Below, piece after piece: positions 9,949 through 19,325 of a stretch of DNA of 64,000 bases. This DNA comes from Massilia psychrophila (GTDB lineage: Bacteria; Pseudomonadota; Gammaproteobacteria; Burkholderiales; Burkholderiaceae_D). The stretch is from contig NZ_PDOB01000006.1 of NCBI RefSeq assembly GCF_002760665.1, forward strand, positions 1 through 64,000. Direction: 5' to 3'. A program made the position numbers and the translations under genes. The notes below the pieces were generated by a model, which was not told the origin of the DNA, did not search any database, and worked only from the letters and a program-made list of their open reading frames with translations. Each line of letters starts with the position of its first letter. Within the stretch, counting starts at the first letter, position 1.

Positions 9949-11469
9949 ATGTGTGGCATCGTCGGCGTCGTTTCGCATAATCCCGTCAATCAAGTCCTGT
10001 ACGATGCATTGCTGCTGTTGCAGCACCGCGGCCAGGATGCGGCGGGCATTGCAACCAATCACAGCAGTATGTTTTCGATGCACAAAGCCAACGGCCTCGT
10101 GCGCGACGTGTTCCGCACTCGCAACATGCGTTCATTGCAAGGCAACTCCGGCATCGGCCATTGCCGCTATCCGACCGCCGGTTCATCCAGCGAAGAAGAA
10201 GCGCAGCCGTTCTACGTCAACGCGCCGTTCGGCATTACCCTGGCGCACAACGGCAACCTGACCAACCAGGGCGAGCTGAAGCAGGATCTGTTCAATAACG
10301 ACCGTCGTCACATCAACACCGATTCCGATTCCGAAGTGTTGCTCAACGTGCTGGCCCACGAAATCCAGGAAGCCACCACCGGCTATTCGCTCGACCCCGA
10401 CGCCATCTTCAAATCGGTGGCGATGGTGCACCGCCGGGTGCGCGGCGCCTACGCGGTGGTGGCACAAATTGCCGGCCATGGTCTGTTGGCGTTCCGCGAT
10501 CCGTTCGGCATCCGGCCGCTGTGCATCGGCGTCAATGAAACGGCGCAGGGCAACGAATACCTGGTGGCGAGCGAATCGGTGGCCCTGGAGGGCATCGGCT
10601 TTCGTTTCCTGCGCGACATTGCACCTGGCGAAGCCGTGTTCATCGACAACGATGGCATGTTGCACGCACGCCAGTGCGCCGACAATCCTTCGCTCAATCC
10701 GTGCGCCTTCGAATACGTTTACCTGGCGCGGCCGGACTCGATCCTCGACGGCGCCTCGGTCTACGCGACGCGCCTGAAAATGGGCGAATACCTGGCCGAG
10801 AAAATCCGCGCCGAGTTTTCAAGCGGCGAAATCGATGTCGTCATGCCGATTCCCGATTCGTCGCGCCCGGCTGCCATCCAGTTGGCGCTCAAGCTCGGCA
10901 TCGAATACCGCGAAGGCTTCATCAAGAACCGCTACATCGGCCGCACCTTCCTGATGCCGGGCCAGGCGATCCGCAGCAAGTCGGTGCGCCAGAAGCTCAA
11001 TGCCATCAGCTCCGAATTCAAGGGCAAGAACGTGCTGCTGGTAGATGACTCGATCGTGCGCGGCACCACCAGCCGCGAGATCGTCCAGATGGCACGTGAA
11101 GCGGGCGCGCGCAACGTGTATTTCGCTTCGGCAGCGCCGCCGGTGCTGTTTCCGAACGTCTACGGCATCGACATGCCGACCCGCGGCGAGCTGATCGCCT
11201 ACGGCCGCAGCAACGAGGAAATCTGCCGCGAGATCACTGCCGACCGGCTGGTGTACCAGGACGTCGACGCGCTCAAGCGGTCGATCATGGACGTCAATCC
11301 GGAACTGCGTAATTTCGAGGCATCCTGCTTTGACGGCGTCTACGTCACCGGCGACATCACCCAGGCCTATCTCGACCGGCTCGAATTCGCCCGCCATAAT
11401 CCAAAGGAAGCGCCGCCGGAAGACGCTGCCCGTACCCAGCTCAACCTGACACTGGTGAACGCAGAATAA
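9949..11469 (+). CDS. purF: Amidophosphoribosyltransferase
   Basis: A 506-residue cytoplasmic enzyme catalysing the first committed purine step (PRPP plus glutamine to phosphoribosylamine). The mature nucleophile Cys follows the initiator Met (MCGIVGV). The glutaminase domain occupies about residues 1-240 and the phosphoribosyltransferase domain the rest, with the PRPP motif [15 protein letters not shown] good TAGGAG site precedes ATG 9949. Part of the cvpA-purF pair. Confidence 0.97.
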   Translation: MCGIVGVVSHNPVNQVLYDALLLLQHRGQDAAGIATNHSSMFSMHKANGLVRDVFRTRNMRSLQGNSGIGHCRYPTAGSSSEEEAQPFYVNAPFGITLAHNGNLTNQGELKQDLFNNDRRHINTDSDSEVLLNVLAHEIQEATTGYSLDPDAIFKSVAMVHRRVRGAYAVVAQIAGHGLLAFRDPFGIRPLCIGVNETAQGNEYLVASESVALEGIGFRFLRDIAPGEAVFIDNDGMLHARQCADNPSLNPCAFEYVYLARPDSILDGASVYATRLKMGEYLAEKIRAEFSSGEIDVVMPIPDSSRPAAIQLALKLGIEYREGFIKNRYIGRTFLMPGQAIRSKSVRQKLNAISSEFKGKNVLLVDDSIVRGTTSREIVQMAREAGARNVYFASAAPPVLFPNVYGIDMPTRGELIAYGRSNEEICREITADRLVYQDVDALKRSIMDVNPELRNFEASCFDGVYVTGDITQAYLDRLEFARHNPKEAPPEDAARTQLNLTLVNAE

Positions 11470-11480
11470 AAGGCGCCAAC

Positions 11481-12734
11481 GTGAACGATAACGTGAACGA
11501 CAAAAGAAGTTTCGGCTTTACCACCACCATCCTGCACAGCGACCGTCGCAAAGCCATCGAGCACGGGTCGCTGCACAAGCCGGTGCATACGTCGGTGGCG
11601 TTTGGCTACAGCGATGCGCGCCAGCTGGCGTCGGTGTTCCAGGGCAAGGAGCCGGGCTTTCGGTACGGCCGCCAGGGCAATCCGACCGTGGCCGCGCTGG
11701 AAGAGAAGCTCACGCGCATGGAAGACGGCGTCTCGACGATCTGCTTCGGCACCGGCATGGGCGCGATCGGCGCGATTTTCCAGGCCTTGCTGCGCTCCGG
11801 CGACCATGTGGTGTCGTCGGCTTTCCTGTTTGGAAACACCAACAGCCTGTGGCAGACGGTGGCCAGCCAAGGGGTCGGCGTGGCGTTTGTCGACGCCACC
11901 GACGTTGCCAACGTCGAAGCAGCCTTGACGGCCGACACCCGGCTGGTATTTGTCGAGACCATCGCCAATCCGCGCACCCAGGTCGCCGACCTGGCCCGCA
12001 TTGGCGCGCTGTGCCGTGAGCGCGGCATCTTGTTCGTCGTCGACAACACGATGACCACGCCTTACCTGTTCCGCCCGAAAAACGTCGGCGCCGGGCTGGT
12101 TGTCAACGCGCTGACCAAGTCGATCGCCGGCCATGGCGTCGCCCTCGGCGGCAGCCTGACCGACAGCGGCGAATACGACTGGCAGAACTATCCGCATATC
12201 GCCGCCAGCTACCAGCGTAATCCGCCGGCCCAGTGGGGCATGGCGCAGATCCGCGCCAAGGGCTTGCGCGACTTCGGCGCCTCGCTCGGGCCGGAAGCGG
12301 CGCATCACATCGCGCTCGGCGCCGAAACGCTGGCGCTGCGCATGGAGCGCAGCTGCGGCAATGCGCTGGCACTGGCGCGCATGCTCGAAGCCGACCCGCG
12401 CGTGGCGGCGGTGCACTATCCGGGGCTGGCCTCGCATCCCCAGCACGCGCTGGCAGGCGAATTGTTCCGCTCGTTCGGTCCGCTGTTCAGCTTCGTGCTC
12501 GAGGACGGCATCGATTGCTTCGACTACCTGAACCGGCTGCAAATCGGTATTTCGGCCAGCAACCTGGGCGACACCCGCACCCTGGTCATCCCGGTCGCCC
12601 ACACCATCTTCTTCGAGATGGGCGCACAGCGCCGTGCCAGCATGGGCATTGCCGAATCGCTGATCCGGGTTTCGGTCGGCATCGAAGATACCGACGATTT
12701 GCTGGCCGACTTCAGCGGCGCGCTGCAAGCCTGA
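11481..12734 (+). CDS. Cystathionine gamma-synthase family PLP enzyme
   Basis: A 417-residue Cys/Met-metabolism PLP enzyme. The PLP lysine lies in NALTKSIAGHG, the cofactor loop in FGTGMGAIGA, and the aspartate in FVVDNTMTTPY. Family members include cystathionine gamma-synthase, O-succinylhomoserine sulfhydrylase (MetZ) and gamma-lyases. Motifs alone do not decide between them, although a met-type enzyme after purF is common in this group. The start is GTG 11481, or in frame GTG 11493. It follows purF by 11 bp, so the two are co-transcribed. Confidence 0.85.
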   Translation: MNDNVNDKRSFGFTTTILHSDRRKAIEHGSLHKPVHTSVAFGYSDARQLASVFQGKEPGFRYGRQGNPTVAALEEKLTRMEDGVSTICFGTGMGAIGAIFQALLRSGDHVVSSAFLFGNTNSLWQTVASQGVGVAFVDATDVANVEAALTADTRLVFVETIANPRTQVADLARIGALCRERGILFVVDNTMTTPYLFRPKNVGAGLVVNALTKSIAGHGVALGGSLTDSGEYDWQNYPHIAASYQRNPPAQWGMAQIRAKGLRDFGASLGPEAAHHIALGAETLALRMERSCGNALALARMLEADPRVAAVHYPGLASHPQHALAGELFRSFGPLFSFVLEDGIDCFDYLNRLQIGISASNLGDTRTLVIPVAHTIFFEMGAQRRASMGIAESLIRVSVGIEDTDDLLADFSGALQA

Positions 12735-12759
12735 CACTTTACCAATGGAGGCCGAACCG

Positions 12760-13527
12760 ATGAAAAAAGTCGTAATGTGCCTGTGCCTGACGTTGGCCGT
12801 GGCGGGACTTGCCAGCGCCGATGAGCTCGCCGACGCCAACGCCTTGTTGAAGAAAAAGGCCTATCCTCAGGCAATCCAGCTGTACACCAAACTGGCCAAC
12901 GCCGGCAACGCCGAAGCCCAGTTTCAATTGGGCGAGATGTACTGGTACGGCGAGGCCGGTGCGATCGATGAAGCGAAGGCCGATGCGTGGTTTCGCAAGG
13001 CCGCGGCAAAAGGCAACAAGGGCGCCGCCGCCGCGCTCGAACTCGTGAAGCAGCGCACGCTGCGGCGCGCCGACATCGACTACTGGATCTCGACATACGA
13101 CGGCGCCGACCTGGCGGCGGGCACATTCCGCTGCATCGCGCCGCGTATCCCCGCGCTCTCGAAGACGAATGACGAAATCGCCAGTGTCGGCAACAGCGTC
13201 AGCACCTGGCAGGCCTGCTACAACGGTTTCGTGGCGAACCTGAACGCCAACACGCCAATGACCAAACTGATACCGCCCGACATCGCCAAGCTGTTCAATC
13301 AGAAGGAGCTCGACGCCGCGACGGCCTACCTCGACGACGTGCAGCAGCGTATCTCGGCCGACGCCACGATCAACGCCCAGCTGGTGCTGGCCGACTTCGC
13401 CGCCTGGCGCAACGCGACCGAAACGTACGTGGCGCAGCACAACCAGGTCGTCAAGAGTTCGACTGCCGCAAACCGCAGCGAAGACCTTGGGGCGCGCAAG
13501 AACAACTACGCCGCGCCCACCAGGTGA
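12760..13527 (+). CDS. Secreted Sel1-repeat protein
   Basis: A 255-residue protein with a signal peptide (MKKVVMCLCLTLAVAGLASA) and at least one Sel1-like TPR unit (AEAQFQLGEMYWYGEAGAIDEAKADAW, split here as AEAQFQLGEMYWYGE then KADAWFRKAAAKG) near residues 50-85. The C-terminal half has no motif I recognise. ATG 12760 is chosen because GGAGG at 12747-12751 lies eight bases upstream and the signal peptide begins there. It converges on lexA with 15 bp between the stops. Periplasmic, function unknown. Confidence 0.75.
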   Translation: MKKVVMCLCLTLAVAGLASADELADANALLKKKAYPQAIQLYTKLANAGNAEAQFQLGEMYWYGEAGAIDEAKADAWFRKAAAKGNKGAAAALELVKQRTLRRADIDYWISTYDGADLAAGTFRCIAPRIPALSKTNDEIASVGNSVSTWQACYNGFVANLNANTPMTKLIPPDIAKLFNQKELDAATAYLDDVQQRISADATINAQLVLADFAAWRNATETYVAQHNQVVKSSTAANRSEDLGARKNNYAAPTR

Positions 13528-13542
13528 ACGCGGCCCAAGGTC

Positions 13543-14178
13543 TTAATGCCAGCTGCGCATCAGGCCGACGGCCAGGCCTTCGAGGGTGAACTCGTCGACC
13601 GCGGGGTCGACCCGAATCACCTTGAAGTCCGGATTTTCCGGGTGCAGCTCGACCAGCGAACCGATTTTCTTGTAGCGCTTGACGGTGACGTCGTCGCCGA
13701 TCCGCGCCACCACGATCTGGCCGTTCTTGGCGCTGTCGACTTTTTTCACCGCCAGCAGGTCGCCGTCCATGATGCCGGCGTCGCGCATCGACTCGCCGCG
13801 CACTTTCAGCAGGTAGTCAGGGCGGGCCGAAAACATTGCCGGGTCGACGTTGTAGGTCGCCTCGACATGCTGCTGCGCGAGGATGGGTGAGCCGGCGGCG
13901 ACGCGCCCGACCAGCGGCAGCGCCATCATGAGCGCGGGCGGCGGCAGCAGGCTCGACGCGGCGACCGGGCCGAGCAGGCGGATGCCGCGCGACGTGCCCG
14001 GCGAAATTTCAATCGCGCCTTTGCGGGCCAGCGCCTGCAAGTGTTCCTCGGCGGCGTTGGCCGATTTAAAGCCGAGTTCGTTGGCGATTTCGGCCCGGGT
14101 CGGCGGAAAGCCGGTGTTGTCGATGGCATCGCGGATCAGGTTGAGGATCTGTTCTTGCCGTGCGGTGAGCTTGATCAT
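13543..14178 (-). CDS. lexA: SOS response repressor LexA
   Basis: A 211-residue repressor-protease. The N-terminal winged helix begins [19 protein letters not shown]. The self-cleavage Ala-Gly bond is in [10 protein letters not shown], the catalytic Ser in [10 protein letters not shown] and the catalytic Lys in [12 protein letters not shown] 14178 is preferred over TTG 14190 because family members start at MIKLT. A perfect LexA box lies 33 bp upstream, giving autoregulation. It stands alone and convergent to the Sel1 gene. Confidence 0.97.
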   Translation of the reverse strand: MIKLTARQEQILNLIRDAIDNTGFPPTRAEIANELGFKSANAAEEHLQALARKGAIEISPGTSRGIRLLGPVAASSLLPPPALMMALPLVGRVAAGSPILAQQHVEATYNVDPAMFSARPDYLLKVRGESMRDAGIMDGDLLAVKKVDSAKNGQIVVARIGDDVTVKRYKKIGSLVELHPENPDFKVIRVDPAVDEFTLEGLAVGLMRSWH

Positions 14179-14210
14179 GGAGTTAGGCAAAGGCTGGTTG
14201 TATAAACAGA

Positions 14211-14226
14211 CTGTATTTTTGTACAG
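14211..14226 (-). promoter_or_regulatory. LexA (SOS) box upstream of lexA
   Basis: The sequence CTGT-ATTTTTGT-ACAG matches the CTGT-N8-ACAG consensus of proteobacterial LexA operators exactly. It begins 33 bp upstream of the lexA ATG, where a repressor would cover the promoter. Established for the family; the binding itself is inferred. Confidence 0.9.
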
Positions 14227-14378
14227 TATTTCACCCAGCGCAAGTGAAATTCACGAAAAATCACCGGCTTGCCGAATTTATCGCCATTTATTTCATCAAG
14301 TTGGCCAATTACCGGGTTCGCGCGGCGCAAAGTGGCCCGATGCGCTGATCCAGGCCGCGCTGGCCGAACAGTCGGGGC

Positions 14379-14407
14379 TTGCCCAAGCTGCCCATTAGGC
14401 GTTATAC
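14379..14407 (+). promoter_or_regulatory. Candidate sigma-70 promoter of the rpsF operon
   Basis: TTGCCC (14379-14384), a 17-bp spacer and TTATAC (14402-14407) precede rpsF by about 76 bp. The 305-bp stretch between lexA and rpsF otherwise holds the LexA box and no supported gene. Match is moderate and assigned by eye. Confidence 0.5.
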
Positions 14408-14483
14408 TTGCCGGCTTTCCCTTCCCACACTCGTCTTGACGCCGAGGTGGGCTTTTGTTTTAAACGTCCCTAAGGAGTTATGC

Positions 14484-14888
14484 ATGCGTCATTATGAAAT
14501 CGTTTTTATCGTCCACCCGGACCAAAGCGAGCAAGTCCCGGCGATGATCGAACGTTACAAGGCCAGCGTTTCTGCGCGCGGCGGTAACATTCATCGCGTC
14601 GAAGACTGGGGCCGTCGTCAGATGGCTTACTCGATCCAGAAGCTGCCAAAAGCACACTACATCTGCATGAACATCGAATGCGACAACGATACCCTCGTGG
14701 AACTCGAAACCGCATTCAAATTCAATGATGCCGTGCTGCGTCACCTCACCGTTCGTATGAAGAAGGCTGAAATCACGCCGTCGCCGATGATGAAGTCGGT
14801 ACAACGTGAAGACGCAGCAAAGAGCCACCGCTCGGAAGCGCACGCAGCAGCAGCACCGGCCGCAGCTCCGGCTGCCGCAGCTGCCTGA
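14484..14888 (+). CDS. rpsF: Small ribosomal subunit protein bS6
   Basis: A 134-residue 30S platform protein that pairs with bS18. It begins [19 protein letters not shown], typical of bS6, and ends in an Ala/Pro-rich tail seen in betaproteobacteria. ATG 14484 has TAAGGAG seven bases upstream. First gene of the rpsF-priB-rpsR-rplI operon. Confidence 0.97.
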   Translation: MRHYEIVFIVHPDQSEQVPAMIERYKASVSARGGNIHRVEDWGRRQMAYSIQKLPKAHYICMNIECDNDTLVELETAFKFNDAVLRHLTVRMKKAEITPSPMMKSVQREDAAKSHRSEAHAAAAPAAAPAAAAA

Positions 14889-14930
14889 TTGTTGGCAGGG
14901 AAGCGTAAGCTGGCGAAGTGACTCACAAAG

Positions 14931-15224
14931 GTGAATCAACTTCAGTTTGTAGCCCAAATTTCGGAGCGCGACGTATTGCGCTACACCCCGGCTGGCGTGC
15001 CGATCGTGTCCGCCACCCTGACGCATAGTTCGCATCAGGTGGAAGCCGGGGTCGACAGGTTGACCGAGTTTGAAATCACCGCGTTCGCCGCGGGCGAGAT
15101 TTCAGGCCGGTTTTCCCGGGCCGAGTTGGGATCTGCGCACCAGTTCACAGGCTTTCTTGCCAAGAAGAGTCGCAACAGCAAAGCGCTGGTGTTTCACATC
15201 ATTGATTTTAGTGCCGCCGCCTAA
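14931..15224 (+). CDS. priB: Primosomal replication protein PriB
   Basis: A 97-residue single-stranded DNA binding OB-fold protein that works with PriA and DnaT in replication restart. It begins with GTG (MNQLQFVAQISERDVLRYTPAGVP) and contains the SSB-like LTHSSHQVEAG segment. Position between rpsF and rpsR is diagnostic; in other bacteria ssb occupies this place. Length matches the family. Confidence 0.93.
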   Translation: MNQLQFVAQISERDVLRYTPAGVPIVSATLTHSSHQVEAGVDRLTEFEITAFAAGEISGRFSRAELGSAHQFTGFLAKKSRNSKALVFHIIDFSAAA

Positions 15225-15256
15225 GCGGAGCACATTTTTAGATACAGGAGCCTCAA

Positions 15257-15547
15257 ATGGCATTCGGTAAAAAGTTCGACAAGAACAAGCTCAAGCTCAA
15301 AGAAAAACGCAAACAACAGAACCCACTGTTCAAGCGCAAGAAATTCTGCCGCTTCACCGCGGCCCACGTTGAGCAGGTCGACTACAAAGACGTCGACACC
15401 CTGAAAGACTTCGTCCAGGAAAACGGCAAGATCATGCCGGCACGCCTGACCGGTACCAAGGCGCACTACCAGCGCCAGGTCGACACCGCCATCAAGCGCG
15501 CCCGCTACCTCGCGCTGCTGCCTTACACCGACCTGCACCACGCTTAA
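15257..15547 (+). CDS. rpsR: Small ribosomal subunit protein bS18
   Basis: A 96-residue basic ribosomal protein. The signature [16 protein letters not shown] and the C-terminal [19 protein letters not shown] are present. An ACAGGAG site precedes ATG 15257. Third gene of the operon, 32 bp after priB. Confidence 0.97.
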   Translation: MAFGKKFDKNKLKLKEKRKQQNPLFKRKKFCRFTAAHVEQVDYKDVDTLKDFVQENGKIMPARLTGTKAHYQRQVDTAIKRARYLALLPYTDLHHA

Positions 15548-15571
15548 GCTGCAGAGACACTGGAGAAAAAT

Positions 15572-16024
15572 ATGCAAATCATCCTGTTAGAAAAAGTTGT
15601 TAACGTGGGCAACCTCGGCGACGTCGTCAAAGTCAAAGACGGTTACGCACGTAACTTCCTGATCCCGCAACGCATGGCTCGCCGCGCGACCACGTCGGCC
15701 ATCGCCGAATTCGAAGTCAAGCGCGCCGAACTCGAAAAAGCAGCAGCGGCCAAGCTGTCCGCTTCGCAGACCCAGGGCGAAAAGCTGAGCGGCATGACCA
15801 TTACGATCGCTCAAAAAGCCGGCGTCGATGGCCGTCTGTTCGGTTCCGTCACCAACTTCGACATCGCTGAAGCGTTGACGAAGCAAGGTTTCGCAGTCGA
15901 AAAATCGCAAGTGCGCATGCCTGTCGGCCCGCTCAAGACCACGGGCGACCACGCTGTTGCCGTTGCCTTGCACACCGACGTGGTGGCCGAGATCACCATC
16001 TCCGTCGTTGGCGAAACTGCCTAA
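15572..16024 (+). CDS. rplI: Large ribosomal subunit protein bL9
   Basis: A 150-residue 50S protein with the N-terminal bL9 signature ([28 protein letters not shown]), a connecting helix near residues 45-75 and a C-terminal RNA-binding domain. Last ribosomal gene of the operon; a terminator follows at 16103. Confidence 0.97.
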   Translation: MQIILLEKVVNVGNLGDVVKVKDGYARNFLIPQRMARRATTSAIAEFEVKRAELEKAAAAKLSASQTQGEKLSGMTITIAQKAGVDGRLFGSVTNFDIAEALTKQGFAVEKSQVRMPVGPLKTTGDHAVAVALHTDVVAEITISVVGETA

Positions 16025-16037
16025 GGTTCAAGCTTGT

Positions 16038-16060
16038 CGCGCGGGCCATGTGCCCGCGCG
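16038..16060 (+). other. GC-rich hairpin after rplI
   Basis: CGCGCGGGC and GCCCGCGCG form a perfect 9-bp stem around CATGT, 14 bp past the rplI stop. There is no T-run, so it is more likely an mRNA 3'-end stabiliser or pause than a terminator. Confidence 0.5.
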
Positions 16061-16102
16061 ATGACGCGATCAAGCCGGGTTATAGTCGTCAGATACCTGG
16101 GC

Positions 16103-16131
16103 AAAAAGCCGGACATTGTCCGGCTTTTTTT
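16103..16131 (+). terminator. Rho-independent terminator of the rpsF-rplI operon
   Basis: An 11-bp stem AAAAAGCCGGA / TCCGGCTTTTT around CATTG is followed by further T residues. It lies 79 bp downstream of rplI and separates it from dnaB. Confidence 0.88.
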
Positions 16132-16163
16132 ACGTCCCTGCGACGCGGTTTTCTCTCTTATTG

Positions 16164-16194
16164 TTGGGGGTTGGTCAACCGAAACGGGTATAAT
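16164..16194 (+). promoter_or_regulatory. Candidate dnaB promoter abutting the start codon
   Basis: A perfect -10 hexamer TATAAT (16189-16194) ends only seven bases before the dnaB ATG at 16202, with a weak TTGGGG -35 element (16164-16169, 19-bp spacer). Transcription from this box would begin at or within a base or two of the ATG, and no Shine-Dalgarno is visible, so the mRNA may be leaderless. Confidence 0.5.
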
Positions 16195-16201
16195 TCGCGC
16201 C

Positions 16202-17587
16202 ATGAACGCCCCCTCCGATCCGCAACTCGATGCCCTCCGTATTCCGCCCCATTCGATCGAAGCGGAACAGTCCGTCATTGGCGGCTTGCTGCGCGATAAC
16301 GCCGCGTGGGACCGCATCGCCGACTTCATGCACGCCGACGATTTCTACCGCTACGACCACCGCATCATCTTCGAGCAGCTCGTCAAGCTGATCAACGCTG
16401 CCCGGCCCGCCGACGTCATCACCGTGTTCGAGGCGCTGACCAACATGGGCAAGGCCGAGGAAGTGGGCGGCCTGCAATACCTGAACGCGATGGCGCAGAA
16501 CACGCCATCAGCGGCCAACATCCGCCGCTACGCCGAGATCGTGCGCGACCGCGGCATCCTGCGCAAACTGATCACCGTCGCCGACGAGATTTCCGGCAAT
16601 GCGTTCAATCCGCAGGGCAAGGAAGTCAAGCAGATGCTCGACGAGGCCGAGTCGAAGATTTTCGCCATCGCCGAAGAAGGCTCGCGCGGCGCCCAGGGCT
16701 GGGTGCCGATCCAGCCGCTGCTGACCCAGGTGGTCGAGCGCATCGACGAGCTCTACAGCCGCGACAACCAGAGCGAGATTACCGGCGTGCCGACCGGCTT
16801 CATCGATCTCGACCGCATGACCTCGGGCCTGCAGCCGGGCGACCTGGTGATCGTCGCCGGCCGCCCGTCGATGGGAAAGACGGCGTTTTCGATCAACATC
16901 GGCGAGACCGTCGCCATCGAGTCCGGCCTGCCGGTTGCCGTGTTCTCGATGGAGATGGGCGGCACCCAGCTGGCGATGCGTATGCTCGGCTCGGTCGGCC
17001 AGCTCGACCAGCACCGCCTGCGCACCGGCAAACTCAACGACGAAGACTGGCCGCGCCTGACCCACGCGATCCAGAAGATGAACGACGCCCAGTTGTACAT
17101 CGACGAAACGCCGGCGCTCAACTCGATCGAGCTGCGGGCCCGCTCGCGCCGCCTGTCGCGCCAATGCGGCAAGCTTGGCCTGATCATCGTCGACTACCTG
17201 CAACTGATGACCGCCAACCAGCCAGGCGACAACCGCGCCTCCGAGATTTCCGAAATCTCGCGCGGCCTGAAGGGCCTGGCCAAGGAGCTGCACTGCCCGG
17301 TCATCGCGCTGTCGCAGCTGAACCGCTCGCTCGAGCAGCGTCCCAACAAGCGCCCCATCATGTCCGACCTGCGCGAATCGGGCGCAATCGAGCAGGACGC
17401 CGACGTCATCATTTTCCTGTACCGCGACGAAGTGTACAACCCCGATTCGCCCGACAAGGGCACCGCCGAGATCATCATCGGCAAGCAGCGTAACGGCCCG
17501 ATCGGCTCGGTCCGGCTCACCTGGATCGGCCAGTACACCAAGTTCGGCAATTACAGCGGCGGCCTTGCGCTCTACCAGGGCGATTGA
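16202..17587 (+). CDS. dnaB: Replicative DNA helicase DnaB
   Basis: A 461-residue hexameric 5'-3' helicase of the replication fork. The N-terminal collar domain (HSIEAEQSVIGGLL) is followed by a RecA-like ATPase with Walker A GRPSMGKTAFS, Walker B IIVDYLQLM and the SQLNRSLE sensor. The frame is open 168 bp further 5', but the family start and a -10 box fit ATG 16202. No intein is present. Confidence 0.96.
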   Translation: MNAPSDPQLDALRIPPHSIEAEQSVIGGLLRDNAAWDRIADFMHADDFYRYDHRIIFEQLVKLINAARPADVITVFEALTNMGKAEEVGGLQYLNAMAQNTPSAANIRRYAEIVRDRGILRKLITVADEISGNAFNPQGKEVKQMLDEAESKIFAIAEEGSRGAQGWVPIQPLLTQVVERIDELYSRDNQSEITGVPTGFIDLDRMTSGLQPGDLVIVAGRPSMGKTAFSINIGETVAIESGLPVAVFSMEMGGTQLAMRMLGSVGQLDQHRLRTGKLNDEDWPRLTHAIQKMNDAQLYIDETPALNSIELRARSRRLSRQCGKLGLIIVDYLQLMTANQPGDNRASEISEISRGLKGLAKELHCPVIALSQLNRSLEQRPNKRPIMSDLRESGAIEQDADVIIFLYRDEVYNPDSPDKGTAEIIIGKQRNGPIGSVRLTWIGQYTKFGNYSGGLALYQGD

Positions 17588-17670
17588 CAACCCGCGAGTT
17601 GACAATCCGAGAGCGCCGACTCCACGCGGCCGCTTTCAGCACTTCCAGTACGATCTAACGGAGAATATGA

Positions 17671-18297
17671 ATGTTTGGACGCTTGATGCCCACCGAGGGC
17701 AAATTTTTTGATCTGTTCAACCAGCACGCCGCCTTGTGCGTGAAGGGCGCGCACGAAATGGTCGGCCTGATGACCAATTTCGACGACCTCGAAAAACGCG
17801 TCCATGCGATCGAAACCATCGAAAAGCAGGCCGACAAGATCACCTATGCCACGGTCGACATGCTGCACAAGACCTTCATCACGCCGATCGACCGCGACGA
17901 CATCCACAAGCTGATCACCCGCATGGACGACATCCTCGACCTGATGGAAGACGCGGCCCAGACCGTGTCGCTGTACGACCTGAAGGCGGTCACGCCGGAA
18001 GCGAAGCGCCTGGCCGAACTGTGCCTGGCGTGCTGCGAAAAAGTCCAGCAGGCGGTGGCCATGCTGCACAACATGGACAATTCGCACAAGATCGTCGCGA
18101 TCTGCGAAGAGATCGACCGCCTCGAGTCGGATGCCGACCATGTGATGCGCGCGGCGATGTCAAAATTGTTCCGCGACGAGCCGGACGTGCGCAACCTGAT
18201 CAAACTGAAAGCCATTTACGAGATCCTCGAAACCGTCACCGACCGTTGCGAAGATGTTGCCAACATCATCGAAGGCATCATCGTCGAAAACGCGTAA
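17671..18297 (+). CDS. DUF47 (PhoU-like) accessory protein of Pit
   Basis: A 208-residue all-helical PhoU-like protein (MFGRLMPTEGKFFDLFNQHA, TDRCEDVANIIEGIIVENA). DUF47 proteins are encoded beside Pit transporters and are thought to modulate phosphate uptake from the cytoplasmic face. It ends 13 bp before pit, which strongly supports the pairing. An ACGGAGAAT site precedes ATG 17671. Confidence 0.93.
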   Translation: MFGRLMPTEGKFFDLFNQHAALCVKGAHEMVGLMTNFDDLEKRVHAIETIEKQADKITYATVDMLHKTFITPIDRDDIHKLITRMDDILDLMEDAAQTVSLYDLKAVTPEAKRLAELCLACCEKVQQAVAMLHNMDNSHKIVAICEEIDRLESDADHVMRAAMSKLFRDEPDVRNLIKLKAIYEILETVTDRCEDVANIIEGIIVENA

Positions 18298-18310
18298 TCG
18301 GATCTCCCAC

Positions 18311-19321
18311 ATGCAAACTCTTCAAATGAGCATTTACGTGCTCGTGTTCCTGGTTGCGCTTGCGCTGATCTTCGACTTCATGAACGGCTTTCACGACGCC
18401 GCCAATGCGATTGCCACGGTCGTGTCGACGGGCGTGCTGAAACCGCAGACGGCGGTGGCGATGGCCGCCGTTTTCAACTTCATCGCCATCTTCGTCGTCG
18501 GCCTGAAAGTGGCCGCCACCGTCGGCAAGGGCACCATCGACCCCGCCGTGGTGGACCAGTACGTCATTTTCGGCGCGCTCGTCGGCGCCATTATCTGGAA
18601 CCTGATTACCTGGTACTACGGTATCCCGTCGTCGTCGTCGCACGCGCTGATCGGCGGCCTGGTTGGCGCCGCCGTGGCCAAGTCCGGTACCGGCGCGCTG
18701 GTTGGCAGCGGCCTGCTCAAGACCGTGCTGTTCATCGTGGTGTCGCCGCTGGTCGGCTTCCTGCTCGGCTCGTTGATAATGATCCTCGTATCCTGGGTAT
18801 TCGTGCGCTCGACCCCGCGCAAGGTCGACACCTGGTTTCGCCGCGCGCAGATGGCATCGGCTGCAGCGTACAGCCTCGGGCACGGCGGCAACGACGCCCA
18901 GAAAACCATCGGCATCATCTGGATGCTGCTGATTGTCGCCGGCGTATCGACCAAGGCCGACGCCGCGCCGCCGATGTGGGTCATCATTTCCTGTTACGCC
19001 GCGATCAGCTTCGGTACGTTGTTCGGCGGCTGGCGCATCGTCAAGACCATGGGCCAGAAGATCACCAAGCTCAAACCGGTGGGCGGCTTCTGCGCCGAAA
19101 CCGGCGGCGCGATCACGCTGTTTGCCGCCACCGCGATGGGCATCCCGGTATCGACCACCCACACCATCACCGGCGCCATCGTCGGTGTCGGATCGGCCCA
19201 GAAGATGTCGGCGGTACGCTGGGGCGTGGCCGCCAACATCGTGTGGGCCTGGATCTTCACGATCCCGGCGTCGGCCCTCATGGCGGCGATCGCCTGGTGG
19301 ATCGGCACCCACGTCTTATAG
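18311..19321 (+). CDS. pit: Low-affinity inorganic phosphate transporter (Pit family)
   Basis: A 336-residue integral membrane protein with about ten hydrophobic segments and the duplicated PiT signature (FDFMNGFHDAANAIATVV in the N-half, LGHGGNDAQKTIG in the C-half). It imports phosphate with a proton or as a metal complex. ATG 18311 is chosen because upstream codons overlap the DUF47 gene. It converges with the next gene, four bases between stops. Confidence 0.95.
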   Translation: MQTLQMSIYVLVFLVALALIFDFMNGFHDAANAIATVVSTGVLKPQTAVAMAAVFNFIAIFVVGLKVAATVGKGTIDPAVVDQYVIFGALVGAIIWNLITWYYGIPSSSSHALIGGLVGAAVAKSGTGALVGSGLLKTVLFIVVSPLVGFLLGSLIMILVSWVFVRSTPRKVDTWFRRAQMASAAAYSLGHGGNDAQKTIGIIWMLLIVAGVSTKADAAPPMWVIISCYAAISFGTLFGGWRIVKTMGQKITKLKPVGGFCAETGGAITLFAATAMGIPVSTTHTITGAIVGVGSAQKMSAVRWGVAANIVWAWIFTIPASALMAAIAWWIGTHVL

Positions 19322-19325
19322 CCGT

